Shown piece by piece: positions 18,100 through 26,067 of a DNA stretch of 64,000 nucleotides. The stretch's first letter is position 1. Every line of letters starts with the position of its first letter. The stretch covers positions 496,001 to 560,000 of the forward strand of contig JAIXUN010000003.1 of assembly GCA_027483535.1 (NCBI GenBank), read 5' to 3'. Below the pieces are notes generated by a model. That model saw only the letters and a program-made list of their open reading frames with translations, was not told the DNA's origin and did no database searches. Source of the DNA: a bacterium. GTDB taxonomy: Bacteria > Armatimonadota > Fimbriimonadia > Fimbriimonadales > Fimbriimonadaceae. A program made the position numbers and the translations under genes.

Positions 18100-18909
18100 A
18101 TGAAGGACACTCGCAATTACGTGAAAAAGGGATTTACCCTAATTGAACTCTTAGTGGTTATTGCAATTATTGCAATTTTGGCCGCTATTTTGTTCCCTGT
18201 CTTTGCCCAAGCAAAGGCATCCGCAAAGCGCATTTCTGCGTTAAGCAATACGAAGCAAGTCGGAACTGGAATCCAGCTATATGCTATAGATGTCGATGAC
18301 ACCTTTGTTCCGGGGACATTGCAACAAGGAACGGGATTTCAATTTACCTACTTCGAGGGGATCTTGAACCCCTACATCAAGAACGTTCAGATTTGGCAAG
18401 ATCCCGCTGCAACCCATACAGCTACTCTTCAGAGATCGATTGGATTAAGCGAGAAGGCATCGGCAAACATTGGATCTTTGTGGCCTCTTAACCGGGTGTG
18501 GTCTCTCACGTCTATCGAATACAGTTCGCAGTTTATTGTCGGTGGCGGAGTGCAACCGAGTGTCTTTACCGCGGGTGTTACCGGATTACGAACAACAAGT
18601 ACGGGAAGTTCTTTCCAAGCTTGCCGAGCGGTTCTTAACCGTGTAGCGGGGAATCCACAAATCAACTTGACGCTGCCCTACGTGAGACATGCCGGAACAA
18701 ACAATTACACCTTTGCCGATTCCAGTGCAAAGAATCTGCGACCCGAGCAGACGATTCTCCCGCTGAATCTTTGGCATCCACTCCGACCGGAGGGCGCAGT
18801 TCAGTTCGCTAACCCTCAGTCTCAGACAGGTCAGCCGTTGACGCCTTCGCCCCTTCCGATTACGGCCACAACCAACTGCAATGCGTTGACCTGGTGGGGA
18901 GGGCGCTGA
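18100..18909 (+). CDS. type IV pilin-like pseudopilin (prepilin N-methylation domain, H-X9-D type)
   Basis: Pseudopilin of 269 residues. A short leader ends in KKG, followed by FTLIELLVVIAIIAILAAILFPVFAQA: the prepilin peptidase site with the E5-equivalent Glu and hydrophobic helix. This class (DUF1559-like, abundant in Planctomycetes, Armatimonadota and relatives) usually has a C-terminal H-X9-DG motif; here VRHAGTNNYTFADSS gives H-X9-DS, so the Gly is lost. The cysteine-containing C-terminal part is beta-rich. Ribosome site GAGGAG precedes the ATG. The stop overlaps the start of a TlpA-like thioredoxin gene. Expected to be an extracellular filament or secretion-system subunit; the partner machinery is not in the window. 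Confidence 0.85.
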   Translation: MKDTRNYVKKGFTLIELLVVIAIIAILAAILFPVFAQAKASAKRISALSNTKQVGTGIQLYAIDVDDTFVPGTLQQGTGFQFTYFEGILNPYIKNVQIWQDPAATHTATLQRSIGLSEKASANIGSLWPLNRVWSLTSIEYSSQFIVGGGVQPSVFTAGVTGLRTTSTGSSFQACRAVLNRVAGNPQINLTLPYVRHAGTNNYTFADSSAKNLRPEQTILPLNLWHPLRPEGAVQFANPQSQTGQPLTPSPLPITATTNCNALTWWGGR

Positions 18910-20150
18910 TGAGCATTGCCATCGCTTTTCTCATCGCCAGTCAAGGCGCTGCGCCCATCACCGTGAACTTGGAACGGAAGGTCACGGGTCTAGATTTCAA
19001 CGGCACGAAGGAGCGAAATCAGATGTACATGCCGAGTAGCGCGAAGCTAGATTCGGAGCAACCGAAAGAGGTGACGAAGCTCCCGGCTGCATTCGGAACC
19101 AACTCGTTCTTCAAACTCAGTCTTGGCAATGACCCGGCTTCGGTGTTTGTCGGACTCTTGCAGAACCAGGGGGACGAGTCTCGATTGTTCCTCGACTTCA
19201 ACCAGAATGGGGATCTCACCGATGATCGTCCGGCCGACTGGAAGAGCAAGCCTCCTGCACAAGAAGGAGGTTTGGTCCAATGGAGCGGCACGAACATCTT
19301 CTCCGTCGGCTATAAGGCGGGGAACAAAAAGTTCAAAGGTGAATACGGCTTAAACTTTTACTTTTCACCAGGGCGAAGCGCAATTGGCTACTACCGATCA
19401 ACGCTCTTAGAAGGAACGGGCGTGATCAATAACAAGAAGGTTTTCTTCCGGTTGTATGAAGATGGAAACAACGGCGTGTTTAACCGACGTTACGATCTTT
19501 CCGATGATCCCGCAACGCTCAAGCCGGTCACACTAGTTATCGACGAAAGTCGTAAAGATGTTCGTGGAACGTTTGAATACGAGGGTGTGAACTATCTTGC
19601 AGACATCAGCCCTGATGGTTCGCGCCTAAAACTCGAGCCAACTTTCAAGATCGTTAAGTCTCCGGCCAAGCCTCCCGAACCCGCACCGGAGCTTTTGAAG
19701 CCAGGCGTCGTTGCGCCGGACTTTGAGGTGGACGCTTATGAGGGGAAAGCCGTAAAGCTCAGTGATTACAAAGGGAAAGTTGTGGTCCTGAAGTTTTGGG
19801 CGACCTGGTGTGGACCTTGCATAAACTCCATGCCGCACTTTGAGCAGGTTTACTCAAAGGTCAAATCACAAGACGTCGAACTACTTGCAGTTTGCGTGAG
19901 CGATGAGAGACCGGCATTCCAGCAATGGGTTGCAAAGAACAAGTCGCGATTCTCGTATCCGTTCTTCTTTGATCGAGCCGGAAAGAACACCGACGCGGCC
20001 ATTAGCAAAAAGCTGTATCGCGTTTCAGGGATTCCGACGGTGTACATCATCGACCGCGCCGGAAATGTCGCTGAAGCGATCGTCGGCTTCAATCCGAACG
20101 GAGACGAGCGCGTCGAGAGTGCTCTCAAAAAGCTCGGAGTTCAGGTCTAG
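18909..20150 (+). CDS. secreted protein with C-terminal TlpA-like thioredoxin domain
   Basis: A 413-residue exported protein. The signal peptide spans about residues 1-19. Residues about 20-255 form a beta-rich region of unknown function, with LFLDFNQNGDLTDDRPADW reminiscent of a calcium-binding loop. The C-terminal 145 residues are an AhpC/TSA-Redoxin domain: GVVAPDFEVDAYEGKAVKLSD, then FWATWCGPCINSMP with the WCGPC active site and the cis-Pro loop SGIPTVYIID. It probably handles disulfides in the envelope. The start is the ATG overlapping the pseudopilin stop (TGATG), preceded by GGGAGGG, so the two are translationally coupled. The pseudopilin has one Cys in its mature middle and another near the C-terminus, so a disulfide partner is possible. 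Confidence 0.85.
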   Translation: MSIAIAFLIASQGAAPITVNLERKVTGLDFNGTKERNQMYMPSSAKLDSEQPKEVTKLPAAFGTNSFFKLSLGNDPASVFVGLLQNQGDESRLFLDFNQNGDLTDDRPADWKSKPPAQEGGLVQWSGTNIFSVGYKAGNKKFKGEYGLNFYFSPGRSAIGYYRSTLLEGTGVINNKKVFFRLYEDGNNGVFNRRYDLSDDPATLKPVTLVIDESRKDVRGTFEYEGVNYLADISPDGSRLKLEPTFKIVKSPAKPPEPAPELLKPGVVAPDFEVDAYEGKAVKLSDYKGKVVVLKFWATWCGPCINSMPHFEQVYSKVKSQDVELLAVCVSDERPAFQQWVAKNKSRFSYPFFFDRAGKNTDAAISKKLYRVSGIPTVYIIDRAGNVAEAIVGFNPNGDERVESALKKLGVQV

Positions 20151-20170
20151 CCTTCCGATTCCTTAAGCTA

Positions 20171-20206
20171 GCGTCCCTCTTGCGAGTCGTTTGACAAGAG
20201 GGACGC
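20171..20206 (+). terminator. hairpin terminator after the TlpA-like gene
   Basis: A perfect 12-bp stem (20171-20182 with 20195-20206) with a 12-nt loop. No T-run follows. The rest of the gap to 20425 shows no gene. Confidence 0.55.
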
Positions 20207-20425
20207 GCGGTTCTACTGGTTCAACTGAGTGGCTTGGGCAAGGGGCGCTCTGAAGTTGAACTCCGATTGTTCGCACTAGAATCGTCCCTCCCACCGGGGC
20301 AAAATATCCGCAGGCGAGAATATCTCGAATCCTAGTGTTTATACGGATACGCGGATTTGAACAAACTCATACACTTTTACTGGGTTCATAAGCGATTGCG
20401 CTTCTGACTTGGCTTGGACGTGTTT

Positions 20426-21094
20426 ATGAAAAAAGGGTTTGTTCTCTTAGGACTTCTCACTGGGCTCGCAGCGATATCCAACGCAGCGTTTGTCGACGAC
20501 TTCAATCTGGGCGCATACGATTCGGGGCTTCTCACCTCGGGATCGAATTCGCAGTGGATCAACGCGGGAAATGTCCCGGGCGGCACTCGATACGCCAAAA
20601 TTGAAATCGAAAGCAACGACTTCGGAGACGATGGTCGAGCGCGCACTTTCACTACCCCAGGCGTGTACAACGTCTCGAGCGGTACGGGTGTGAACGTCAA
20701 AACCCTTCTTGGATATGGCTTCTCGTCTGGTAGCGCCACGCCGGACGCCCCGTTGAACCTCAACTGGGCAGGTGCACCGGTCTTCCTCATCAACGTTCGC
20801 AACACCGACCTTTCGGTTCCGGTCACGGTTGAAATTGGAAGCACCACCCTTGGCCAGTCGGCCATCCGAATGGGCACTCTTCCGGCGGCAGTCACCAGCG
20901 GAAACGTTCCCGTCAACTTCGACTTTACGGGCGAAGCGTTCCTGGGAGACGTTGACTACATCAAGGTGAGCTTCGACCCGCAGTCGGAGGGTGACTTCAC
21001 GATTTCTGACATGCAAGTCGTTCCGGAGCCTGCCACCCTTGCCGGAGTCAGCGCGGCCATTCTAGCCTTCGCACGCCGCCGACGACGCAAGTAA
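20426..21094 (+). CDS. PEP-CTERM protein, paralogue of the one at 16946
   Basis: Secreted protein of 222 residues: signal peptide (residues 1-19, ending ISNA), beta-rich body, and the sorting tail VPEPATLAGVSAAILAFARR plus RRRK. Same length as the protein at 16946 and visibly homologous throughout: YDSGLLTSGSN, NVPGGTR, IESNDFGDDGRARTF, TVEIGSTTLGQSA, FLGDVDYI and SFDPQSEGDFTI. The ATG at 20426 starts the signal peptide; the upstream TTG is not needed. The pair probably arose by duplication around the pseudopilin/TlpA genes. Role unknown. Confidence 0.85.
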   Translation: MKKGFVLLGLLTGLAAISNAAFVDDFNLGAYDSGLLTSGSNSQWINAGNVPGGTRYAKIEIESNDFGDDGRARTFTTPGVYNVSSGTGVNVKTLLGYGFSSGSATPDAPLNLNWAGAPVFLINVRNTDLSVPVTVEIGSTTLGQSAIRMGTLPAAVTSGNVPVNFDFTGEAFLGDVDYIKVSFDPQSEGDFTISDMQVVPEPATLAGVSAAILAFARRRRRK

Positions 21095-21118
21095 TTCTTG
21101 CGCCAAGCTCGGCTTTCA

Positions 21119-21147
21119 TGGGTCGGTTCCTACCAGGAATCGACCCA
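21119..21147 (+). terminator. intrinsic terminator after the PEP-CTERM gene
   Basis: A 13-pair stem (21119-21131 with 21135-21147, one G-T) and the 3-nt loop ACC, followed by GCTTTGTTT, a weak T-rich tail. Confidence 0.75.
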
Positions 21148-21175
21148 GCTTTGTTTACCGGCTTAGCCTGCGATT

Positions 21176-21181
21176 CATAAT
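21176..21181 (+). promoter_or_regulatory. -10 hexamer, probable leaderless promoter of rimO
   Basis: CATAAT (one change from TATAAT), 7 nt, then ATG at 21189. Confidence 0.4.
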
Positions 21182-21188
21182 AGTTGGT

Positions 21189-22610
21189 ATGAGTTCTTCC
21201 CAAGACGGTCAAAATCCATCCCAATCGGGTGGATCCGTAAAGATCGTAACCCTGGGATGCGCTAAAAACGAGGTCGATAGCGAAGAGATCGCGGGCGTCC
21301 TCCAATCGGCTGGATTCGAGGTGGACGGCTCGGCGAGAAAGTCCGACGTCACCGTCATCAACACTTGCGGCTTCCTTGAAGCGAGCAAGGCGGAATCGAT
21401 TCAGGCCATCAAAGACGCCGTTAAGCAGAAGCATGCAGGCAAAACGGGTCGCGTTATCGTTGCCGGATGCTTGGCGCAGAGACTAGGCGCAGAACTCATG
21501 AAGTTGGCTCCCGGAGCGGACGCCTACGTGGGCGTCGGTCAGATGGGACGCTTCGACGAAATCGTCCGCGAAACCCTTACCTCCCGCGAGCAGGTTCTCG
21601 ATGTCGCTCCTCCTCATCACCGATGGGCAGACGTTCCGACCCGCGCTCGCGCAGGTCGACCCTGGAGTGCGTACCTAAAGGTCAGCGAAGGGTGCGATCA
21701 CAAGTGCACCTTCTGCACCATCCCAAGCTTCCGAGGCAAGCACGACAGTAAGCCGATCGAGCGGGTCGTTGCCGAGGCGCGGCACCTTGCCATGCAAGGC
21801 ACGCGCGAGATCAACCTGATCGCTCAGGATGTCACGCAATACGGCTACGACCTCTACAAAGAGTTCACCCTCCCCAAGCTGCTCCGCGAACTGAACGGTG
21901 TGGACGGGATCGACTGGATTCGGATCCTTTACTTCTATCCGAACCGACTCACCGATGAAGTCATCGAGGCAATGGCGACCCTTCCGAAGGTCGCGCACTA
22001 CATCGATATTCCCCTGCAGCACGCACACCCCGATACTCTGCGCCGAATGAAACGGCCGTGGGACGGCGAGCGGTACCTCAAGCTTTTTGAAAAGGTCCGT
22101 GCGGCAATGCCGGACGTCGCGATTCGAACGACGTTCATTGTGGGATTCCCCGGCGAAACGGACGAAGAGTTCGAGTATCTGATCAACTTCATCGAGGAGG
22201 CGAAACTCGACAAGGTCGGAGCTTTTGTGTTCAGCAAAGAGCCCGGCACGCCCGCTCATGACATGGAAGACCAGGTCTCGTTCAAGATCAAACGGCAGCG
22301 CTACGACCGATTGATGGCCAGGCAACAAAAGATTTCTCGACGAGTCAACGAGTCGTGGATTGGAAAGTCTCTCCCGGTGCTGATTGAAGATGTTCGGGAT
22401 GGCTGGCTGATCGGTCGCTCCCATCGAGACGCTCCCGAGATTGACGGAATGGTCTTTGCCAAGGGTGAAGCTTCGCCGGGAGACCTCGTGAACGTGGAAG
22501 TGACCGAGGCGGAAAATTACGACCTCTTCGGTGCGGTGGAAGGCTCGGTGGTGAAACCACGAAAGCGAATGGTTTCCCTGCGAATGGCGGAACCCGCCCG
22601 GCCACTCTAA
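21189..22610 (+). CDS. rimO: ribosomal protein S12 methylthiotransferase RimO
   Basis: Radical-SAM enzyme that adds a methylthio group to a conserved Asp of ribosomal protein S12; 473 residues. UPF0004 domain first, with three cluster cysteines in GCAKNEVDS, NTCGF and AGCLAQR. The radical-SAM domain has SEGCDHKCTFCTIPSFRG (CxxxCxxC). A C-terminal TRAM domain covers about residues 395-460. RimO rather than MiaB is supported by the CTFCTIPSFRGKHDS and ALPLxx-type PKVAHYIDIPLQHAH segments, though distinguishing them by eye is not absolute. Start at 21189, likely leaderless. The C-terminus ends with a basic tail. Confidence 0.9.
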   Translation: MSSSQDGQNPSQSGGSVKIVTLGCAKNEVDSEEIAGVLQSAGFEVDGSARKSDVTVINTCGFLEASKAESIQAIKDAVKQKHAGKTGRVIVAGCLAQRLGAELMKLAPGADAYVGVGQMGRFDEIVRETLTSREQVLDVAPPHHRWADVPTRARAGRPWSAYLKVSEGCDHKCTFCTIPSFRGKHDSKPIERVVAEARHLAMQGTREINLIAQDVTQYGYDLYKEFTLPKLLRELNGVDGIDWIRILYFYPNRLTDEVIEAMATLPKVAHYIDIPLQHAHPDTLRRMKRPWDGERYLKLFEKVRAAMPDVAIRTTFIVGFPGETDEEFEYLINFIEEAKLDKVGAFVFSKEPGTPAHDMEDQVSFKIKRQRYDRLMARQQKISRRVNESWIGKSLPVLIEDVRDGWLIGRSHRDAPEIDGMVFAKGEASPGDLVNVEVTEAENYDLFGAVEGSVVKPRKRMVSLRMAEPARPL

Positions 22611-22645
22611 CTTTTTCTTGCCCGCGAAAGAGCCCCAATAACCTA

Positions 22646-22680
22646 AAAAGGCCGTCGCCCCATAAGGGGCGAACGGCTTG
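22646..22680 (-). terminator. intrinsic terminator of the flagellin gene
   Basis: Read on the minus strand: an 11-pair stem with one bulge (arms 22651-22661 and 22666-22677), loop TTAT, followed by CTTTTT. It lies between the convergent rimO and flagellin genes. Confidence 0.8.
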
Positions 22681-22702
22681 TCTAGGAGGTGCGTGTCTAA
22701 AA

Positions 22703-24136
22703 CTAGCCCTGGAGAAGACTAAGAACGGCCTGTGGGGCGTTGTTAGCCTGAGCCAAGACGGAAAGACCGGCCTGCTGAAGGATCTGGAACTTGGTGTACT
22801 GAGTCATTTCAGCCGCCACGTCCGTGTCTCGGATCGCGCTCTCGGTTGCTGCGAGGTTCTCTCGAGCCGTTCCGAGCGATCGGATGTTGGACTCCAGAAC
22901 GTTTCGTTGGAAGTTACCGATAGAGCCTCGAGCCTTGCTGACATCTTCAATCGCCTGGTCGATAACCTTGAGGGCATCGGTAGCGTTCGAGAAGTTGCTA
23001 AGATCCAGGTTGCTGAGGTTCTTGCCTACGACTCTTCCTTGGCCAAGTTGGCTGGCAGCGAAGTTACCAATCGAGAGGGACGCAGTTTGGTTTGCGTTTC
23101 CACCGATTTGGAACTGGGCCGATCCGACCACTACTTGTCCAACTGCTGCTGCAGTTGCCGTGGTGGCGTTTCCTGCTTCCGTGAGTCGAAGGGTGTTGCC
23201 GACCGCATCCCGAAGAGTCAGACCGTCTGCACCGTTGAGACCTCCGGTGAAGAGGACCGCACCCGAGCCACCGACTTCAACCGTTGCGGTTGCATCGGTA
23301 CCCGTTTGGGCGGCCGTTGTACCTGCGGCGGCAGAGATGACTCCTTGAGCGTCGACGAAGTCGATGCGGGAGTTCGATCCCACCTTCGTAGAGGTGAACT
23401 CGATTCGGTTCGATGCGTTCAGAATTGCCGTGACACCGGTTTGAGCGGATGCAGCGTTGATGGCAGAGATGACTTCTGCACCCGTTTGACCTGCTGCGAA
23501 CGAGAAGGTCGTACCGTTCAGCGAGAAGCTACCTGCGGCAAGCACGTTGCCACCCGTAAGAGTTGCCGACGTGTACAGCGCCTTCGTTCCTGCGGTGACC
23601 GAGGAAAGAGTGATGGTAGCGTTCGACGACAGCGAAGTCGTGCCGATGTTGCTGCCAAGCTGAATGCTGGCGATTCGGGTTGCGTTGGTGATTTGCGAGT
23701 TGATGCCCGCAGTACCGTCTAGCAACTTCTTCGTGCCGAACGTCGTGTTTTGCGAAATTCGGGAGATCGACTCAACGATGGACGTGAGCTGAGCTTGGTT
23801 GGCTTGAACCTGAGAAGAGCTAACCGTTCCCGTGTTCGCCGAAGCGACGGCGAGTGCCCGAGCATCGTTGAGAAGTCGGTTCACCTCAGAAAGTGCACCC
23901 TCTGCAGTTTTTGCAAAGTTGACCGCGTCTTGGTTGTTTCGCAGAGCGGCGTCAAGGCCGGTGAGCTGGGCTCGGAATCCTTCCGAAGCGATCAGGCCCG
24001 CCGGATCTTCTGCCGCGCTGTTGATGCGCAGACCGGTCGACAGTCGGTTGATCGACTGGTTGAAGTTGATAGACGTGTTTTGGACATTTCGCAGCGTTCC
24101 CATTGCTGCGACGTTGGTGTTTACTCGAAAAGACAT
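22703..24136 (-). CDS. flagellin
   Basis: Main filament protein of the flagellum, 477 residues. The conserved N-terminal D0/D1 (MSFRVNTNVAAMGTLRNVQ, SINRLSTGLRINSAAEDPAGL) and C-terminal D1/D0 (RENLAATESAIRDTDVAAEM to the end NNAPQAVLSLLQG) are intact. Between about residues 165 and 385 lies a Thr/Ala/Gly-rich variable domain including a flagellin-IN-like repeat (SFAAGQTGAEVISAINAAS). The start is ATG 24136, with GGAGG placed 6 nt upstream; a longer frame to 24184 has no support. The gene stands alone with its own leader and terminator. A C-terminal Arg-free D0 is typical. Confidence 0.95.
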   Translation of the reverse strand: MSFRVNTNVAAMGTLRNVQNTSINFNQSINRLSTGLRINSAAEDPAGLIASEGFRAQLTGLDAALRNNQDAVNFAKTAEGALSEVNRLLNDARALAVASANTGTVSSSQVQANQAQLTSIVESISRISQNTTFGTKKLLDGTAGINSQITNATRIASIQLGSNIGTTSLSSNATITLSSVTAGTKALYTSATLTGGNVLAAGSFSLNGTTFSFAAGQTGAEVISAINAASAQTGVTAILNASNRIEFTSTKVGSNSRIDFVDAQGVISAAAGTTAAQTGTDATATVEVGGSGAVLFTGGLNGADGLTLRDAVGNTLRLTEAGNATTATAAAVGQVVVGSAQFQIGGNANQTASLSIGNFAASQLGQGRVVGKNLSNLDLSNFSNATDALKVIDQAIEDVSKARGSIGNFQRNVLESNIRSLGTARENLAATESAIRDTDVAAEMTQYTKFQILQQAGLSVLAQANNAPQAVLSLLQG

Positions 24137-24290
24137 GCGTTCCTCCATGAACCGCTGTAGATCATCGTGGGAATCCTTTCCCACTCTTTCGTGACCTACC
24201 TGTCAGGTTCACCAGGTTCTTTCCACGCTGAATTACCAGGTTAACCTAGTAAAATTACCTGGATTCAAATATTTTTACCGGCAAGCAGTT
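24137..24290 (-). promoter_or_regulatory. flagellin leader with hairpin and repeated CCTGGT/ACCTGG motifs
   Basis: Just upstream of the ribosome site is a 7-bp hairpin (24167-24173 with 24178-24184). Further upstream, plus-strand CCAGGT occurs at 24212 and 24236, and CCTGG at 24258, with TCAGGT at 24204 and the 10-bp palindrome AGGTTAACCT at 24238. These could be regulator sites. No canonical sigma-28 promoter was found. Confidence 0.4.
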
Positions 24291-24370
24291 TTACGGGCAT
24301 TCCCCGACTGCACCTCTTATCCCGCAGAGTCGGACCGCTTCGGTTACACTGTGAGGGCAGGGAACTTAGG

Positions 24371-25954
24371 ATGAGTTTGGTAGGAAGAGTTGGTCGCAAA
24401 CGTCCCCGCGCAAGGCTTGCCATCGGATTCCTCTATCTGATTCTCACCCTCGGGGCGGTAACCACTCTCTATCCGTTCGCGCTCATGGTGAGCACAGGAT
24501 TTAAAGGCGCCACCGACCAGAACGACAACCGCCTCTTGCCCAAATTCTGGAGCGACACCGAAGAGCTTTACGCCAAATACATTGACGACAAGTATTCAGG
24601 CGACGCCTCGCTGACCGCGTCCACACGTGCCGTCTCTCCAGAGGTCGCCGTGGCAGAGGCCGAAAAGGTCTCCCAGTACACCTCGTTCTTAGAAAAGCTG
24701 CCCGCGGACCTGTGGATTGCGGGTTTCCGAAACGCCCCCAACCAGGTAACGGGTCGCCTCAACGTTCGATACCAAAGCTGGTTGCGCACTCAATTCGGAT
24801 CGATCGAAGAGTTGAACAAAGCGTATGTGGAAGAGAACCTCGCGTTCCAAACGGTCCAGCCCCCCGCCGAACCTCTTGACCGAAAGACGTGGAAACCCGT
24901 CGTGAGTCGTCGCTGGACGGATTGGTTGAAGTTCAAAGAAACCCTTCCCGCTGAGTTCCGAGTCCCGGTTCGTCTCCAGCGAATGTATCAAGACTTCATT
25001 CGAGTGGAGTACCGGAATCGTTTTGAAGACGTACCTGCTTGGATCGCAGGCAGCGCCAAAACCTTCGACGACCTGAAAATGCTCGACGTCAAAGCTGGGC
25101 AAGAACAGTCCAAGCTGCTTGAGAAGTTCTACGCGGGGCGCGTTCCAGAGCGGTATCGAGCCCAGAATGCGGAGACTGAATGGGCAAAATTCTCGGGAAT
25201 CAACGCTCCCATTCGAGAGATTCAGCTCCCTGCCGAAGCATTCGAGCGCGATATGGTCGCGAAAAACGCGGCTTCGATCAAGGGCGAGTTCACCGGGCGC
25301 AACTATCGTTACGTTCTGGATTACATCCTTATCAATGGTCGTGCGGTGCAAAATACGGCCGCTTTCTGCTTGCTCGCCATCCTCACGCAGCTTCTGGTGA
25401 ACCCGCTAGCGGCCTACGCTCTCTCACGATATCCCATCAAGGTGAGCGGTCAAATTCTCATCTTCTTGCTGGCAACCATGGCCTTTCCAGCAGAGGTGGC
25501 GATGATTCCGAGCTTCCTTTTGCTGAAGGATTTGGGACTGCTCAACACCTTCGCCGCGCTGATCCTTCCGGCTGCCGCGAGTGGGTACATGATCTTCCTG
25601 CTCAAGGGCTTCTTCGATTCGCTGCCACAAGAATTGTTCGAGGCGGGTCAGTTAGATGGCGCGCGCGAGTGGGTGATGATGCTCAAAATTGCCTTCCCGC
25701 TCTCTCGTCCCGTGCTTGGCTACCTAGCCCTTCTCGCGTTCATGAGCAGCTACAGCGCGTTCATTTACGCCTTCTTGGTGGTTCAAGACCAGAAGATGTG
25801 GACGCTGATGGTTTGGCTGTACCAGCTACAGATGAGCGCCCCCCGAGCGGTGGTCATGGCGGCGCTTGCGCTTGCGGCGTTGCCCACACTCATCGTATTC
25901 CTTTCCGCTCAACGGGTGATCATGCGCGGAATCGTGCTGCCCGGCGAACGGTAG
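24371..25954 (+). CDS. ABC transporter permease, MalG type, with large extracytoplasmic insertion
   Basis: Inner-membrane permease of a carbohydrate importer, 527 residues against about 280 for usual MalG-like proteins. Helix I lies at about residues 18-40 and ends LYPFALMVSTGFKG. About 260 hydrophilic residues then follow before the remaining five helices (from about 320). The EAA loop is present: LFEAGQLDGAREWVMMLKIAFPLSRP. The insertion is helical and charged, with no recognised domain. No partner permease, binding protein or ATPase is adjacent. Ribosome-like AGG lies close to the ATG, and a TACACT hexamer lies at 24346. Substrate is presumably a sugar, from the family only. Confidence 0.85.
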   Translation: MSLVGRVGRKRPRARLAIGFLYLILTLGAVTTLYPFALMVSTGFKGATDQNDNRLLPKFWSDTEELYAKYIDDKYSGDASLTASTRAVSPEVAVAEAEKVSQYTSFLEKLPADLWIAGFRNAPNQVTGRLNVRYQSWLRTQFGSIEELNKAYVEENLAFQTVQPPAEPLDRKTWKPVVSRRWTDWLKFKETLPAEFRVPVRLQRMYQDFIRVEYRNRFEDVPAWIAGSAKTFDDLKMLDVKAGQEQSKLLEKFYAGRVPERYRAQNAETEWAKFSGINAPIREIQLPAEAFERDMVAKNAASIKGEFTGRNYRYVLDYILINGRAVQNTAAFCLLAILTQLLVNPLAAYALSRYPIKVSGQILIFLLATMAFPAEVAMIPSFLLLKDLGLLNTFAALILPAAASGYMIFLLKGFFDSLPQELFEAGQLDGAREWVMMLKIAFPLSRPVLGYLALLAFMSSYSAFIYAFLVVQDQKMWTLMVWLYQLQMSAPRAVVMAALALAALPTLIVFLSAQRVIMRGIVLPGER

Positions 25955-25962
25955 GCCAACCT

Positions 25963-25990
25963 ATAAACTGATAAACATTAAACGATAAAC
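25963..25990 (+). repeat. four tandem ATAAAC-like hexamers
   Basis: ATAAAC at 25963, 25971 and 25985 and TTAAAC at 25978, that is, spaced 8, 7 and 7 bases. They directly precede the sigma-54-type promoter and may be activator sites. Confidence 0.45.
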
Positions 25991-25997
25991 AAGGGAT

Positions 25998-26012
25998 TGG
26001 CACAAACCTTGC
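25998..26012 (+). promoter_or_regulatory. sigma-54-type promoter of a PEP-CTERM gene
   Basis: TGGCAC-AAACC-TTGC matches the sigma-54 -24/-12 consensus TGGCAC-N5-TTGC exactly in the key GG and GC positions and spacing. It lies 55 bases before the ATG at 26068. Confidence 0.65.
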
Positions 26013-26067
26013 GTCCATGTGTCTGCGGGGGAACCTGTGTTTGCAGGTGATTCCAAGGACATATCCT

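Noticed and set aside
24260-24300. A GCCGGTAA string upstream of flagellin resembling a sigma-28 -10 box
   Set aside because: No TAAA at the required 15-base spacing; the same string occurs before a PEP-CTERM gene at 16871.
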